Shown piece by piece: positions 10,661 to 23,045 of a stretch of 64,000 nt of DNA. Origin of the DNA: Diogma glabrata (lineage: Eukaryota > Arthropoda > Insecta > Diptera > Cylindrotomidae); the NCBI GenBank assembly GCA_963693315.1, contig OY856188.1, forward strand, positions 100,876,462 through 100,940,461, read 5' to 3'. Under the pieces are notes generated by a model. The model was not told the origin of the DNA. It saw only the letters and a program-made list of their open reading frames with translations, and made no database searches. Both the position numbers and the translations under genes were made by a program. Each line of letters begins with the position of its first letter. Positions within the stretch are counted from its first letter, which is position 1.

Positions 10661-11904
10661 AGACTGCATAAGTGAATAAAAAATATAATAACAAATGAAT
10701 GACTTGACCATACAAACCAAAAAGATCCACCAAACATGCTTCCGAACTGAACCAGTTATTCGATTTTGCTCAAATTTTAAAACGGTGCTTTTTGTCATCT
10801 TATATTTCATTATATATGCCATTTACCAAGATTTGAGCAACTTATTTCTCCGCCTTTAAAAAAGCCAAATATGCTGCCATTTTTATTATTTTACGAGTCT
10901 AAGCATCCATTGTAAACAAAAATGGAGCAGACATATAATATTTTGAAAACTGATATTAAATTAAATTAAAATACTCCAAAAATTTGGATTGAAAATCATT
11001 AAATTTAATTCAAAATTATGTTTTTTTAATTGAATTTCTGTTAAATTTTTAAGCATCGAAAAATATGAACTATTTCTATAATGCACCAAAAAACCAGTGA
11101 ATATTTAAAATATGTTTGTCATAATCGAATTGTATCGTATATTTGCCGAATATTATATTCGTTTTTTATACTTCCGTTGCAAAATTCTCATAACGCGCCT
11201 AAAGAAGTTTTACTTCAAAAACACGCTTTCAAATTGCATTTAAACTTTTAACGCCGCTCATTTATTTAAGATTTTGACGTTTTTGTAGACGTACTTTTCC
11301 TGTTCATAGTATAGCTATTTTAAGTAAATTATAGTTTGAAACAAATTTGTCTTAATATTTTATGAACTATCTCTGTTGTTTTATTTGTGTTGTTTTGTTT
11401 TTTATTATTTTCTAACATATGTTCGAAAATCAAATTTATGAAAAAAATTCGATAGTTACGTTTTAACATGTCAGAATTTTCCATAAGTGGGTGGTATTTA
11501 ACTGTAACTATTAAATTAATAAATAGTCTGAGTTTTGCGTAAAACGTATAGAAACATTGGGGCACATATTATAGTTTTAACAGGTTTGCTAATGTTGTAT
11601 GAGGGTGGATTTTGTAATATTTATTTCCTTTGGTAGGGAGAAGTGTTGAAATTGCAAATTGTACTACTTTAAGATTTTAAAAATCTAATCACCTTAATAA
11701 TCATCATCATTAAAAGAATGATTATGAAACAAATACAATATTAATTGCAATTATTTTTTGGAAGGACAAACAAAATAGTTTGTATCGTATTGCGTTCTTT
11801 TTTTAGTAAAGGTACAGGTACTCTGGAATGGATATCAGAATTTTTGAATACGATCGCTTCTTCTAGATCGGACTTAATACTATTTAGACAATGAAACGCT
11901 GAAT
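10661..11904. other. AT-rich spacer
   Basis: No recognised gene. The only structure seen is a short relic of the split foldback element at about 11195-11225. Minus-strand frames at 10622-10822 and 11329-11565 show no domain. Confidence 0.5.
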
Positions 11905-12160
11905 CGTGTAAATATAAGTAAAGTTATTTTTAATTGTAAATAAAAAGTTTTTACTTTTTACTCTTTTTAGTGTTATTTAATTGAAGTATTTTGTGTATTA
12001 TTTTGGACACTGTGTTTATACTAAAAATTTCTACAATCAATGGTTGCAGTTTCTGAAGTTGTTGAAGGAATATTTTTGTTCGGGAATATTGTTTCCTGTA
12101 TTGTTCGTCCATTATTGTGAAACAATTCGAAGTGTGTAATAACGAAGGATATGTGATAGT
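11905..12160 (+). repeat. Diverged LTR fragment related to the LTRs at 26.8 and 30.0 kb
   Basis: Shared blocks occur in the same order as in the 711-bp LTR: GTAAATAAA, TTTGTGTATTATTTTG, AATTTCTACAAT, AGTTTCTGAAG, GAATATTGTTT and CCTGTTGTT-like words. Spacing is similar and there are many substitutions. It covers roughly the R/U5 half; no internal region or partner LTR is nearby. This is an old solo LTR or fragment. Confidence 0.6.
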
Positions 12161-12753
12161 ATCGTATTTTTCGTTTATTTTATCACATCTACAAAATTCA
12201 TACATACGTTTTTGATGGATTTAATATTTTATGCTGGATCAATTAACCAAATTAAAAAACGTACTAAAATTTCATAACATTAGCTTTGCTTTCAATTAAT
12301 GTTATTTTAAAAATTTTGTGATAATTCTGTTCTTTTTATGTAAAATAATCTGATGCATCTGATTCTACTTTTATGTTACCCAAATCTGTCTCGCCAAGAA
12401 AGCCACTTATTTGTGACGGATATCCTGCCGCTTGTAATTTTTTTTCTAGAATATTGGTTTTCCAACTGTTGGTTGGCTTGAACAAACAAACGTTAAAAAT
12501 AAAAATTTAGATCTTCAACCGACGTGCTAACGATGCCCGTTAATGACAAACTCGACCTGCATTAAAATGTCACAGGGCGCCGGATTCTTTTTAATCATTA
12601 ATCGTCATTTAAAATATCATACAAAAATTTCATATTTATATAATTCTAAGCTGTACCTGCTGTATTTTGAAATTTTTATTGTTTCAAAATGGAGGAGATT
12701 GTATGTGACTTTTTCATATGTGAATGCTTTTATAATAGTAGTTTAATCAATGA

Positions 12754-12852
12754 GTGAATAATGAAGTAGTTTATTCTCAAGCAAAAGTTTAAAATTTGAG
12801 CGAGGCACGAGCGAGAATTTTAATTTGCGAGAGAATAAAATTCATTATTCAC
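12754..12852. repeat. Foldback repeat, GTGAATAATGAA arms
   Basis: GTGAATAATGAA (12754-12765) is exactly complementary to TTCATTATTCAC (12841-12852). Inner words TTTATTCTC and GAGAATAAA extend the pairing. The loop contains GAGCGAGGCACGAGCGAG. Confidence 0.6.
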
Positions 12853-12936
12853 GAATCGATTACAATACTTTATTCTCTGACAAAGATTTTATTATAAAAA
12901 AGAATTGTGTATTATAAAAAATAAAAACATTTTCTT

Positions 12937-12970
12937 CAATTAAAACAATAAATCTTTATTGTTTTAATTG
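12937..12970. repeat. Perfect 16-bp arm palindrome
   Basis: CAATTAAAACAATAAA, a 2-bp spacer TC, then its exact complement. It could form a tight hairpin; no function is indicated. Confidence 0.75.
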
Positions 12971-13592
12971 ATAAATCAAATTTCTTAATAAAAAAACCCT
13001 GATGATAAAAAACGCCCTTCTCATACAATCAACCAAGTTCAACTAAACGAAATAAGAGAATTTAAATTAAAATTTGATTTTTGAACAAAACTTATCAAAG
13101 CAATTGTGATTATAATTTGAAAATAATTTTAATGAAATCAAAACAATTTGACCAATTGGAATCATACCAATTGAATAAAATTTTCATTAGGCAATAGGTT
13201 AAGTACATTAGGCTATAGGTTAGAAAACAATACAATAATACATACTATTATTATCGAAAAAACATACAAATAAAGCTGATATAATTAAATGGAAGAGAAT
13301 AAAATTTATTTAATTATTTTATTTTAAACAAAAGAAATACACATAAAAAGAGTTTTACTCGAGCTTCTTATACACATTTATTAAATTACCACAAAATCTT
13401 ATTTATAAAAATTGAGTTGAGAAATTGTTTTACTTTAATCGATTTAATGGAAATGGGGACTTCAAATAGCTTTACTTTAAAAATCTAACTGTATAACAAT
13501 AAACTAAAAAATGACTTCACATAAAAATGTTATAACAACATAATTTCATTTATTTCATACTGATATCTAAAACGACATTTTTCGGATTATTT

Positions 13593-13743
13593 ATGGTACA
13601 AAAAGTTGAACTTTAATGTCCTAGGACTTTATAAATGCATATAAAGTCCTAGGACGTTAAAGCTTTTTGTACCATAAACGTTGAACTTTAACGTCCTAGG
13701 ACTTTATAAAATTTTATAAAATCCATGGACGTTAAAGTTCAAC
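13593..13743. repeat. Two tandem palindromes sharing a GTCCTAGGAC core
   Basis: Hairpin one spans 13593-13675, from ATGGTACAAAAAG to its complement CTTTTTGTACCAT. Hairpin two spans 13680-13743, from GTTGAACTTTAACG to CGTTAAAGTTCAAC. Each arm carries AACTTTAAYGTCCTAGGACT, so one arm sequence occurs four times in alternating orientation. Only a few mismatches separate the arms. Confidence 0.8.
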
Positions 13744-16594
13744 TTTTAGAGTAAAATTTAAAACTCATTTCTTTTTATTTTAATAAATTTCCAGTATGAA
13801 AGAAAATTTTGTATTTACCTCAAACGAAAAGTGTTTTTAAAGGTACTCACTAGTAATTTACTCTAAGGTACTCACCTAGTAAACAGCTAGCTCGTACTTT
13901 AAAGTTTCACTTTTCGTTCTAGATAAATAAATAACTATTCCTGTCTTCTAGATAATTGTAAATTTTAATCAAACCAATTCCCATGTTTCTTTTTCGTCTT
14001 TTCAATTTTCTTATTCAAAATATCGATATGCTTTTACATTGAGATACATTCATAAATACTGAACTTTTTTCGTACTTTTATTAACTGAGGTATAATTTAT
14101 TTATTGGAGTTTCTGTTTTTAAACTGATATAAGTTTTGTTGATCATTTGGGACTCCAAACTAGTATTGATAGACGTTAACAAAATTGTTGATAAGAATCA
14201 TCGTTTTGGTGGTGTAAATGAAGTAGATTTTCTTGGATTAAATAAAGGTTTAAAATTTAAATATAATAAATATCAATCTCTTTAGATACAAAATAATAAT
14301 CGTTAGACGTTATTTTAATGTTATACAACGATTACGATTCCTTAAAAATCTTATCCTTTTTCTAACGAAATTAGAATATTTTTTTTTCGAATATCATCAC
14401 ATCATACTATACGTCCTTAAGAACCCCTATTTAAAAACTAATTATCCTTATCGTAACGTTTAATAATATATCAAACGAAATTCAGGAAACAATTTGAATA
14501 AAAAACACATTTTCATGTTTTTGTATTGTTTTAACTTTCAAGGTTAAAAGAAAATATCGTTTTAGAACCTTAATCTTTTAATTACTTTCCTAAACTTTTA
14601 ACGTTAATTTATTTCATGTATTTATTTATACCACATACAAAAATTTGAAACAATTCTAATATACATACATATATCACATTTTAGATTTTCTGCTATTTAT
14701 CACATATTTTGTTTTTATAACTTTCGAATTTTCCTAACACGAAAAATATTTTAATAATTTTTCAGTAAATAAATTATCCGTTTAAATGTTTTTTGGGTGA
14801 TAAACCGAATAACACTGACATCTATCTCATCAACATTTTCCTGGAGAAAGAAAATATTTCGGCGGAGAAAGTTGTACTACTTCATTTGAATTTTATATAT
14901 TCACGAAAGGGGAAAAGGCTCGATTATTTTATTTCTTAAAATAATAAAATATGAAAAATAAAAATTACATTTGCGTTAAGATTTTTATACATAAAGTTGA
15001 AATTAATGTGCTGTTTTTTTTAATTTTATTTTCATGAAAAGTGTTTTTTTTTTAATTTATTGTCTATGACCCTAATTTAAGTGATTTGTGTTATATTTTC
15101 TATTCGACCTGGAATTGGATACATAAGTTCTCAGTAATTTCACATAAAAAATAATTAAGCATCATCACTTTAAGAGTAATGGATTATGGTACATATAGAT
15201 ATTTAACAATTTTATTGTTAATCATGAAAACTGTAATTCGATTGTTGAATTGCAATTGGAAATACATTGTACTTTATAGTTTTCCACAGTTCGTATGTCG
15301 GTTTGCTCTTATCCATTTGACGGACTCATAGAACTGATTTTCATATATGATATTTTCTTCAACTTTGATTGCCAGCTTACAAAATCGGATAAACGTGAAA
15401 TCTGATAGATTCATTATAATTTATATTAAACAATTAAACCCTATTTGATATACAAATCGACACCCCCGCAATGTGCGCATGTCCATTAGGTGAACTATGT
15501 TTATATCTCGTTTTTAGCATTGCAATTACATTTTTGAAAAGTTTTTTCTATTAAAGAAAAAATCTTACTATCAAATATATCACCAAATTCTTATACGTAT
15601 GTGATTAATTCTTCTATTGCAATCGATATCATTATATCCTTATGTCTTAAAAGAACAGTTCGGTTGAAACTATTGTAGAATGTTCAAGTGAGCTAGGATA
15701 TTACATAAAATTTATTGTCAACCACTGGACTTTTCTTAGCATTAAAAGTGGTGTGGTAATCTCCCATTCTGGTGATACAGATAATCTCTTATGGATTTAA
15801 CTTTCTTTAAATTTTCTCATATTTTTAAATTGTTTATAAAAGTTTTTTATGCATGGCTGAGGCTGGGTAAAAAAAAACAAATGTTTTAGATGTTTTACAA
15901 CTTTTGAATTTCTGATTTATTCTTTTCTGAGTATTATACAGAAAATTTGTGAAATGTATTATAGAACGAACGATTCGTCCTGAGGCAAGGAACCAAAATA
16001 AACAAGTTTTACTTTGAAAATGATAATCCAATAATTTTGATTGAGAGTCAAGTGTGTGTTCATGATTTTTTAATATTCAGAATATGTTTACCATAATTCG
16101 AAGATAATGATACATAATTTTTATACCAGTTAAAGCGGCTGCAATTTTTTAAACTTTAGCTTCGAAATTATGTACATAGAAAGCAAAATGGGATTAAATA
16201 CTTCTTACGTTAAAAATAATGATTATGTACAACACAATTATGAAATAGGAAGATTAATAGTGCGGATAGTGGTTTAGCTTTTCTATTGCATATAATCATA
16301 AATTTAATAATCGGATAATATAGATGAGAGTAGAAAAATAAGAAAGATGAGAAGGAAATTTACAACGGCAAAATTGTATCGCTACTTTCGAGTGCGGTGG
16401 TTCCATATCCCCCATCTTGACGTTTGGTTTCTTAGCTTTAAATATCGCTTAATTGTATTGTTATTACTAAATACTTAATATTATTTATTCATTTTGAATT
16501 CAAGTTCAAATAAAATATTATTATTCAAACAGAGGAAAAATATTATCAAAAAATTTGATGATGATTGGAACAACTACTGTTAAACATTTGCCTG
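13744..16594. other. AT-rich spacer
   Basis: No gene recognised in 2.8 kb. An inverted pair AACGAAAAGTG / CACTTTTCGTT spans 13823-13918. The part 14395-14840 appears distantly related to 25850-26345 (shared GAACCCCTAT-like, TAACGAAAT and GATAAACCGAA blocks). Short frames such as 15834-16031 show no motif. Confidence 0.45.
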
Positions 16595-17063
16595 ATACCC
16601 GGGTAAGAAAAAGCTATGGGGCCAAACCTGGGCTAAGCCCGTACCACAGCTTTTGGGGTTTGGACCAGGCTTATCATTTTCAAACGGCCCAAGCTTGGGC
16701 CAAGCTTGGACTGATATTCTGGGGCCAAGTCTGGCAAATCAGGATTGGGCTAAGTCTGGCAAATAGGACTTCAGCTAGGTCTACCAAACCAATTTTTTTT
16801 TCCAGACCTCCTTTAAATGTGTGGAAAGAGGTTGTGGAAAGAGTAACATATATGAAAATAAAGATAAACATAATATGGCCTGCACATGTTTACAAAGCAA
16901 TACACTGGTTAATAACTTGTAATATAATAAACTGAACCTTGGTTCAGTCTAGGCATTTACAACTAGCCCAGATGAAACCAAAGCTAACTAGCCAAGGCTT
17001 GACTCGCCAATACTGACCCTAGATTGGTCCTTTGTTTAATATTGGCAGCTCCTACCCGGGCAA
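16595..17063. mobile_element. Candidate non-autonomous element with GGGCCAAGCTTGG-like repeats
   Basis: It begins TACCCGGGTAAG and ends CCTACCCGGGCA, so the ends are imperfect inverted repeats. Inside, words such as GGCCCAAGCTTGGGCC, GGGCTAAGTCTGGCAAA and CCAAACCTGGGC recur many times and make this the least AT-rich patch for several kilobases. A 126-codon frame across it only reads through the repeats. No target duplication was found. Confidence 0.45.
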
Positions 17064-18121
17064 CAGAATGAGGCTTATTGGAAACGTAAAGTGTAACATG
17101 CAACATATCAGGAGTTAATAACTCGTTCCATGAAAATTATTTACCTTGGCATGAATCTTTCATTTCAAAATAGAAGTATTAATTTTCATATTATATTTAA
17201 TTTTCATATAAACATTACGTGCGGTTGCCTCAACTACACCTGTACCGCTGTACAGCTGTTCAAACAATCAATTTCTGAGTTCGATTAGCCATATCGGAGG
17301 GTGGCCGCGGCGAGATTGAGACAACAGCATTTCGATTGGAAATAGAACACGTTTTTTAGTGCATAACTAGCAGTTGTAGATAGCTATTTTTGGATGATAT
17401 TTGGATATTTGTTTGGATATTTTATTTACTTTTATTATGGTTTTATTATGAATTAAATAATATATATGTAGTACATATAGATAAATTTCTATTAAACTTT
17501 AAACAGGAGTTTTGAGGAAAGTAAGTAAAAGGTTGCAAAATAAAAGGTTGGCGTTCATTCCGTTGAGGAAAAGAGTGTAGCCTATCATATCCAGTGAATT
17601 GACATTGATGAATTCACTATTTCAGTACCACTGGTGCTCGAAGTAATCACTAATTGCTTAAGCCGTGCCTTTGATGACCATTATTGCCAAGGACTTCACC
17701 CAAAGGTTTTATGAGCTATACCTCTAGGATCTATCCCATTGCTATTTAGAAAACGTTTTGAAAACGACTACTTTATTATTGACGATTATAAAAATAAAAG
17801 TAAAGAGTAGTTAGTTAAGACTAGTCTTTGATAAAAAAGTTATTTTAATGAAGGATTGAATTCGGATTTATAGTAAATAAGAGTTGTTTAGCGGTGCTCT
17901 TTTCATCATTCCTCGATTATTATTTTAGAAAATAAGCTTTCAAATTATTATGGTACTCGTACAGGAGACATGTTGCCAGCGAGTTTGGTATCTGAGAGTC
18001 AGTTTATCTCTCTAACACTCGGTGTCTGTGTATAAACACTCCAGAGGTTTGTATCTGAGAGAAAGTGTCAGATCTCCCGTAGAGTTTCGTATAAATAAAA
18101 AAATATGAGTGTCTGAGAGAA
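17064..18121. other. Spacer with no recognised gene
   Basis: A patch near 17220-17340 with GTACCGCTGTACAGCTG and GGTGGCCGCGGCGAG is less AT-rich than its surroundings. The stretch 17960-18120 holds several copies of a TCTGAGAG word (for example GTATCTGAGAG, AGTGTCTGAGAGA). Neither was identified. Confidence 0.4.
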
Positions 18122-18715
18122 GTTTTTTTTTTATTAATTAGTTAGACAGGTTTAGCACACTAAATATGAAATATTCATTATTCAGACTCTTTAAATATCC
18201 GAAGATACCATGTCAACTATAAAGGAAGGAGATGAGGAAAATGGAAGGAATGAGGAAATAGGGACTACTATACTAAATGTTTTAAATGACGATGTACATT
18301 TTCTTTAAATGCCTGAGGGGCAAATTCATCGGGAAATACAGAGGAGGGCATTGAGTTCCACAATTTGGCCACTCTATTAAAATAGTGGTTCTGGAAGGAC
18401 ACAGTTCTACAACGAGGTACTTGTACAACAAATGGATGAGATAACTCGTCAGCTCTTGTTTGTCGATTATACTGCGTACATGGTGGAAGGATATTTTGAA
18501 TTTCCTTAGACGAGAATTCGCTAAAGTTATATTTATAGTAGATTGAGAATTCAGTCACATTTCTTCTGTGGTGGAGTGAATCAAGCTGAGTTAGTTTGGT
18601 ATTACCAATCAACCGTATTGTTTTTCTCTGTACAGAGTCTAGACATTTTATTTTTGACTGACAGGCACCTCCCCAAACATGACAGCAGTATTCCATACAT
18701 GGACATAGCTATTTA
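18122..18715 (-). pseudogene. 5'-truncated LINE, second copy of the 2645-3352 family
   Basis: The minus-strand frame 18696-18268 encodes MEYCCHVWGGA, CLDSVQRKTIRLIGN, LDSLHHRRNVTEF and FNRVAKLWNSMPSSVFPDEF, co-linear with the copy at 2.6-3.4 kb but clearly diverged in protein. The 3' UTR block ATATCCGAAGATACCATG and a terminal poly(A) (poly-T at 18122-18132) are shared. Only the last ~145 codons of ORF2 are present. Conservation of the 3' UTR block between diverged copies suggests it matters for recognition by the element's own reverse transcriptase, which is inference. Confidence 0.85.
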
Positions 18716-18751
18716 TGAACCACGGTCGTCATGTAGGATATTACACCGGGT

Positions 18752-18803
18752 AAGCGACATAATCTATCTCGAGGATCTCTGGCTTGAGGGGTAGATGTCG
18801 CTT
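18752..18803 (+). other. Stem-loop sequence of unknown role
   Basis: AAGCGACAT (18752-18760) is exactly complementary to ATGTCGCTT (18795-18803), with a further CTA/TAG pairing inside. It lies in a patch (18740-18840) of more balanced base composition. It could be part of a non-coding RNA or repeat; unidentified. Confidence 0.3.
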
Positions 18804-19434
18804 GGTGGGCGCAATACCGAGTAACGCCAGTGGAGCATACAAGATTTTATGCTTTACTTATAATAAGCTAACTTATAAAAACAATGTTTTTCGTTATTGA
18901 TATGCAAAAAATACAAATGAATTCTTGTACACCTCGAAAATAAATAGTTTTCATTCGCCTACATATTAAAGTGTTACTTTATTACTGTGATTTGCGGCCT
19001 TAAAGTGTCACTTTTCAACCATATATTTTGTTGTCATAGTTACGTCCAAAATAGTAAAAAACATTTGTAATTGTTTAAATTCTATAAAAAATAGAAATTT
19101 TTATCGAAGCAACCTTTCAATTCAAAATTTCATAATCCAATTAAAATATTTGTTATTTTTTGTTGTCATAGTTATACGATTTGTTTAAAAAAAAATAACA
19201 AATATTTTGGTCAAAGGTTACTTCTTCAACATATTTTTATTTAAAAATTTTTCTGTTGCCTCGATTTGCAAACTCCACATACGTCCAAAAGCCTCAGATT
19301 TACGTTCTTGTATCACAATGTACTTTTTTATGTGTCTGAAAGATATGTAATGAAAAAATAATAGAATTGAATAGAAAATCGAACATTATATTTGTGTTTT
19401 ACTTTTCAAAAAAACACATTTTACATCCTAGTTA

Positions 19435-19695
19435 TCGTGGCGAAAAGTTGCACTTTACGCCCGTAAAATAAAAGCCCATTGCTATATGAAACGTTGCTAT
19501 ATTCTTCTACTTTACCGCCCGTAAAATAATCAAAACAATCATGATATTAGAACATACAAATGAATAGTGAAAATCATGACATGTTTAGTTTTGTTTTTTA
19601 ATTTTGAAAACGTCTAGCGAGTTTATAAAATTCAAAAACTGATTTATTTTACAATTCAGTTGTGCGTAAAAAGTTGTACATGCACTCAGGCGCTG
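19435..19695 (-). repeat. Dispersed repeat family, copy A (inverted)
   Basis: Shared blocks with 24272-24950, in reverse orientation: GTAAAATAAAAGCCC, TAGAACATACAAATGAA, ATTTTGAAAACGTCTAGCGAG and TGCGTAAAA-GTTGTACAT. No coding. It probably belongs to a non-autonomous element family; ends not resolved. Confidence 0.55.
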
Positions 19696-19719
19696 AGCAA
19701 TTCCAAAATACGAGTAGTT

Positions 19720-22700
19720 ACAAATCCAAGTAATTTATCCTCATCTCTAATTTAAAGTCCATTGGATCAATAGTCTGGGAAATAATGGACAGTAAGAGAG
19801 ACACACCAAAACATTTTTAAAAATGAAATTCTATAATATATAAAGGCCATTTTCACCAAACGCTTACATTTCAGATTAAAAATTTAAAAAAGGAAATTAA
19901 TATTTCATTTAAAAATAATTACAGGTGTTAAGACCAAGGTTGGGGCTATATAGAGAAGTAGATAGTCGTACACTTTCTTGTATAATTTAGCCTGTGGATG
20001 CTGTCGCAACTTGGGCTACATAGTCAAATTGCCAAGTCCGTTATACACACAAATCGTAAAAATTCTCCCATTAAAAAAAATTTTAATTTTCAAAATCAAC
20101 TTGCTTTAAGGTGATTTATATTCCCAAAGTGAAAACAGGCAATAGATCAGTTTTACTTTTTTTAAATTAAAATTGGAGGCAAAAATTACCCTAGAATTTT
20201 AAAATATTAAATTATTTTAAAGAAATTTTCTAAATAAAGCAAGTATATATTTATTTAAAGTATTTACTTTCATTTGGATTATATTTGTCTTTCTTGGTTG
20301 AAAGAGAATTGGCAATTTGAAAGATAAAAAAAAGTTAATTAATATATGAATACCCTTGACAACTATGCGGTAACGGATTTGACATTTGGTAACGGATTTT
20401 TTTTTTTTTTTTTTAAAAATAAAATGTGTTGTGTAGTAGGCATTACAATATGTGTCACAACAACACATAAAAACCTTTTAAGACCAAGGTCCCACAACAA
20501 CATGCGTTCTAAGGATGTTAATGGACGCAAATCTGTTTTTTTTTTGTTTTTTTTTAATATTTTTTTGTTAAATAATGGATAACTAAACCATAAATCCTAT
20601 CACATATAAAATATGACATAGGCCAATATTTCGTGATAGGATAGGGAAAATAAAAATAAAATAATATATAAAAAGCAAATTTGTTTTAAAAATTTGCAGG
20701 AACAAAACTAAAATTGGTTTGCCAATAGTCCAGCTAATGGCATAATCCTTGATTATGGGACGCAGTATATTTTCCAATGATTAAAGCTCAGATATATAGT
20801 TATATGAAGGCTCGTTTCTTCGAGCAAGCTACAGCGTTCCAGCATCAAGGAATATTCATTAGCTAAGATTGAGAGTGCTACCGTTGACTGAATACAGTTC
20901 ATCCGCCAGCACCCCTAAGATATCACCTTGGCTAGTGATACCTCACTGCTATTGCCAGTGGTATGTGGTATCTCACGTTAACTCATATGCCAATAGCAGG
21001 GACTGGAGTACGCGGGGTAGTCACACCCGTGGATCAAGAAATAGAAAAAAATTAACAAAATTATAAAAACTGATCCCTCCATGCGACTAAAACCTTTACC
21101 AAATGTCAAAATCGTTACTAATGTATTTTAATAATATTTTTCAAGTCTATACATACATGTTGTTATACCGATTTTCGAAAAAAAAACTGCGAGCTATTTT
21201 GAGTTTTCCTTATTTCAACCGCGTTTATGTATTTTTTCCTTTTTTTTGTGCTGCATGGTCAAAAATATTTTACAAGCTCAGTCGTTCTCAAACATCAGTT
21301 AAGAATTCTTTTAAAATAGTAAAGTGTAAAGGTAAATTTATTTGTGGAATTTGTATAATACATTCTGCTAAAAAAATCACTTCATATTTAAGAATTGCAT
21401 ATACCTTCATTACTTCGGCATAAAATTGAATAAAGATAAACTCCGTGGATGCCGAAAAATAGTTATGTCAACTGCAACTTAACACATTTAAGATGGTACA
21501 ATAGAGAAAATGTTCATTTAACGTTGTAACGTTGTGTTACCACCAGGTTTTGACTATAACTTGCAATTTTAACTCGAAAATCTGTATAACGACTCATATA
21601 TAAATCAATTATGTTGCAGAATTTAAATTATTCTAAGTAAACATTTTCTTTTCCAAATTTTTAGTTTTGAATTTTTTTGGGAAAACCTGAATAACTTGGT
21701 GCATCCTGCACCAAAATTCGTGTTTTTTAACTTAAAAGAAAGGATATTGACTATTAACTGTAGGCTTCAAGAAATTAAAATTATTTACAATCATTGTTTG
21801 TTCACAATTTTTGGCGTTGAATATGGAAAATTTTTAAAAAAACGTAAATTTTTAATGCTTGTTAGCATTTTTACTATGCATTTGTATCATTAATATATTA
21901 AATTTGTTTGTTTTGTAAAATATGCGATCCAAAAACCGGAATAACCTGTTTGTTCAAAGGAAAAATTGGTTTTCCGCGAATATCTAAGAAACAAGAGCTA
22001 ACCTAAATGAATATGATATCCGTGTTCAGCAGATCAAAATCTATAAGAAAAGTTGGGTTTTATTTAGGGAGATTTTTCTTGTAAACTAGTGATAATATAA
22101 TTGTCAGTTTGTTATATTCTGTCAATTCCGTTACCAACCACATGCTAACGGACTTGGCTGGTAACGGACTTGACATTAACACTAAAGCATTAAAAAAAGC
22201 CAGATCTGCAAAAAAATTATTAGCGAAAAATAGAATCACCTTTAAAACCTATCCAATAAATAATATTAAACTGAAAAAGTATAAAATATAATACATTATT
22301 TTCAAAAATAATGGTAACAGACTTGACAAAGAATAAAAATACCAGCCTTGAAGAAATCCTATTCTTAACACTATTGCAATTCTTCTGGACTGAAGAATAC
22401 AAAATGGCTAAAAAAGATGCTTGACTAGTTTAGCAATAATTCTGTATATGTGCTGTCTTCTGGTGATAAAAATTTGAACTATTTGTTGTCAAATTAATTA
22501 CATGGTAACGGACTTGACAAAAAGTGGGAGACATCCATTTTTTAGTAATATCATAAAATACAAAATCATTTAATTAATTTTTTACTAAAAATGTTCATTT
22601 AAAATAAACAAAACTGTTTATTTTAAAAAGCTGAATTATTTAACAAAAAAACGAGTCAAATTTCATAAAACTTGAAGGGGACAAGCATTTTTCAAAACTC

Positions 22701-23045
22701 TTACATTTAAAACCGTTTATTTCTTAAAATATTTGAATATTTTTTTAGGCTACAAATATTTAACAAATTCTCCTCTATGTAAAACAGTGCTTTAATTTAA
22801 TTTTAAAGATTAATTTAAGTTAAATATTTCTATTTTTACCTCTGAGACAGCAAATGTAAGCAAATTTTGAAAATGGTCCAATCTGTAATAAATCATTATA
22901 CAATAACCGAATTAGAATTTCATTTTTAAACATATTTTGGTGAGTCTCTCTTATTGTACATTATTTCGCAGGCTAATAATCCAATGGACTTTAAATTAGA
23001 GATGACTCAGATGAGGATAAATTGCTCGGATTTGTTTGAGAAGAA
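19720..23045. mobile_element. Region bounded by ~200-bp inverted repeats, with a recurring 16-bp motif
   Basis: The left arm (about 19720-19920) and right arm (about 22820-23045) are inverted copies sharing AATTTATCCTCATCT, ATCTCTAATTTAAAGTCC, AATAAGAGAGACTCACC-like and ATGAAATTCTA blocks. Between them GGTAACGGACTTGACA or close variants occur at 20369-20384, 20388-20399 (partial), 21093-21118 (reverse), 22120-22135 (reverse), 22160-22175, 22313-22328 and 22504-22519. Small frames at 20346-20582, 21103-21423 and 22109-22291 have no recognisable domain. A transposon of about 3.3 kb with internal protein-binding sites would fit; an inverted segmental duplication is the alternative. No target duplication was established. 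Confidence 0.5.

Larger units (their letters stand above)
12161..13592. other. AT-rich spacer with two palindromes
   Basis: No gene recognised. Two palindromic structures, at 12754-12852 and 12937-12970, are listed separately. Confidence 0.5.

Noticed and set aside
16555..16935. 126-codon frame with Trp/Gly-rich repeats
   Set aside because: It follows the repeated CCAAGCTTGG-type words of a non-coding element and spans the element boundary.
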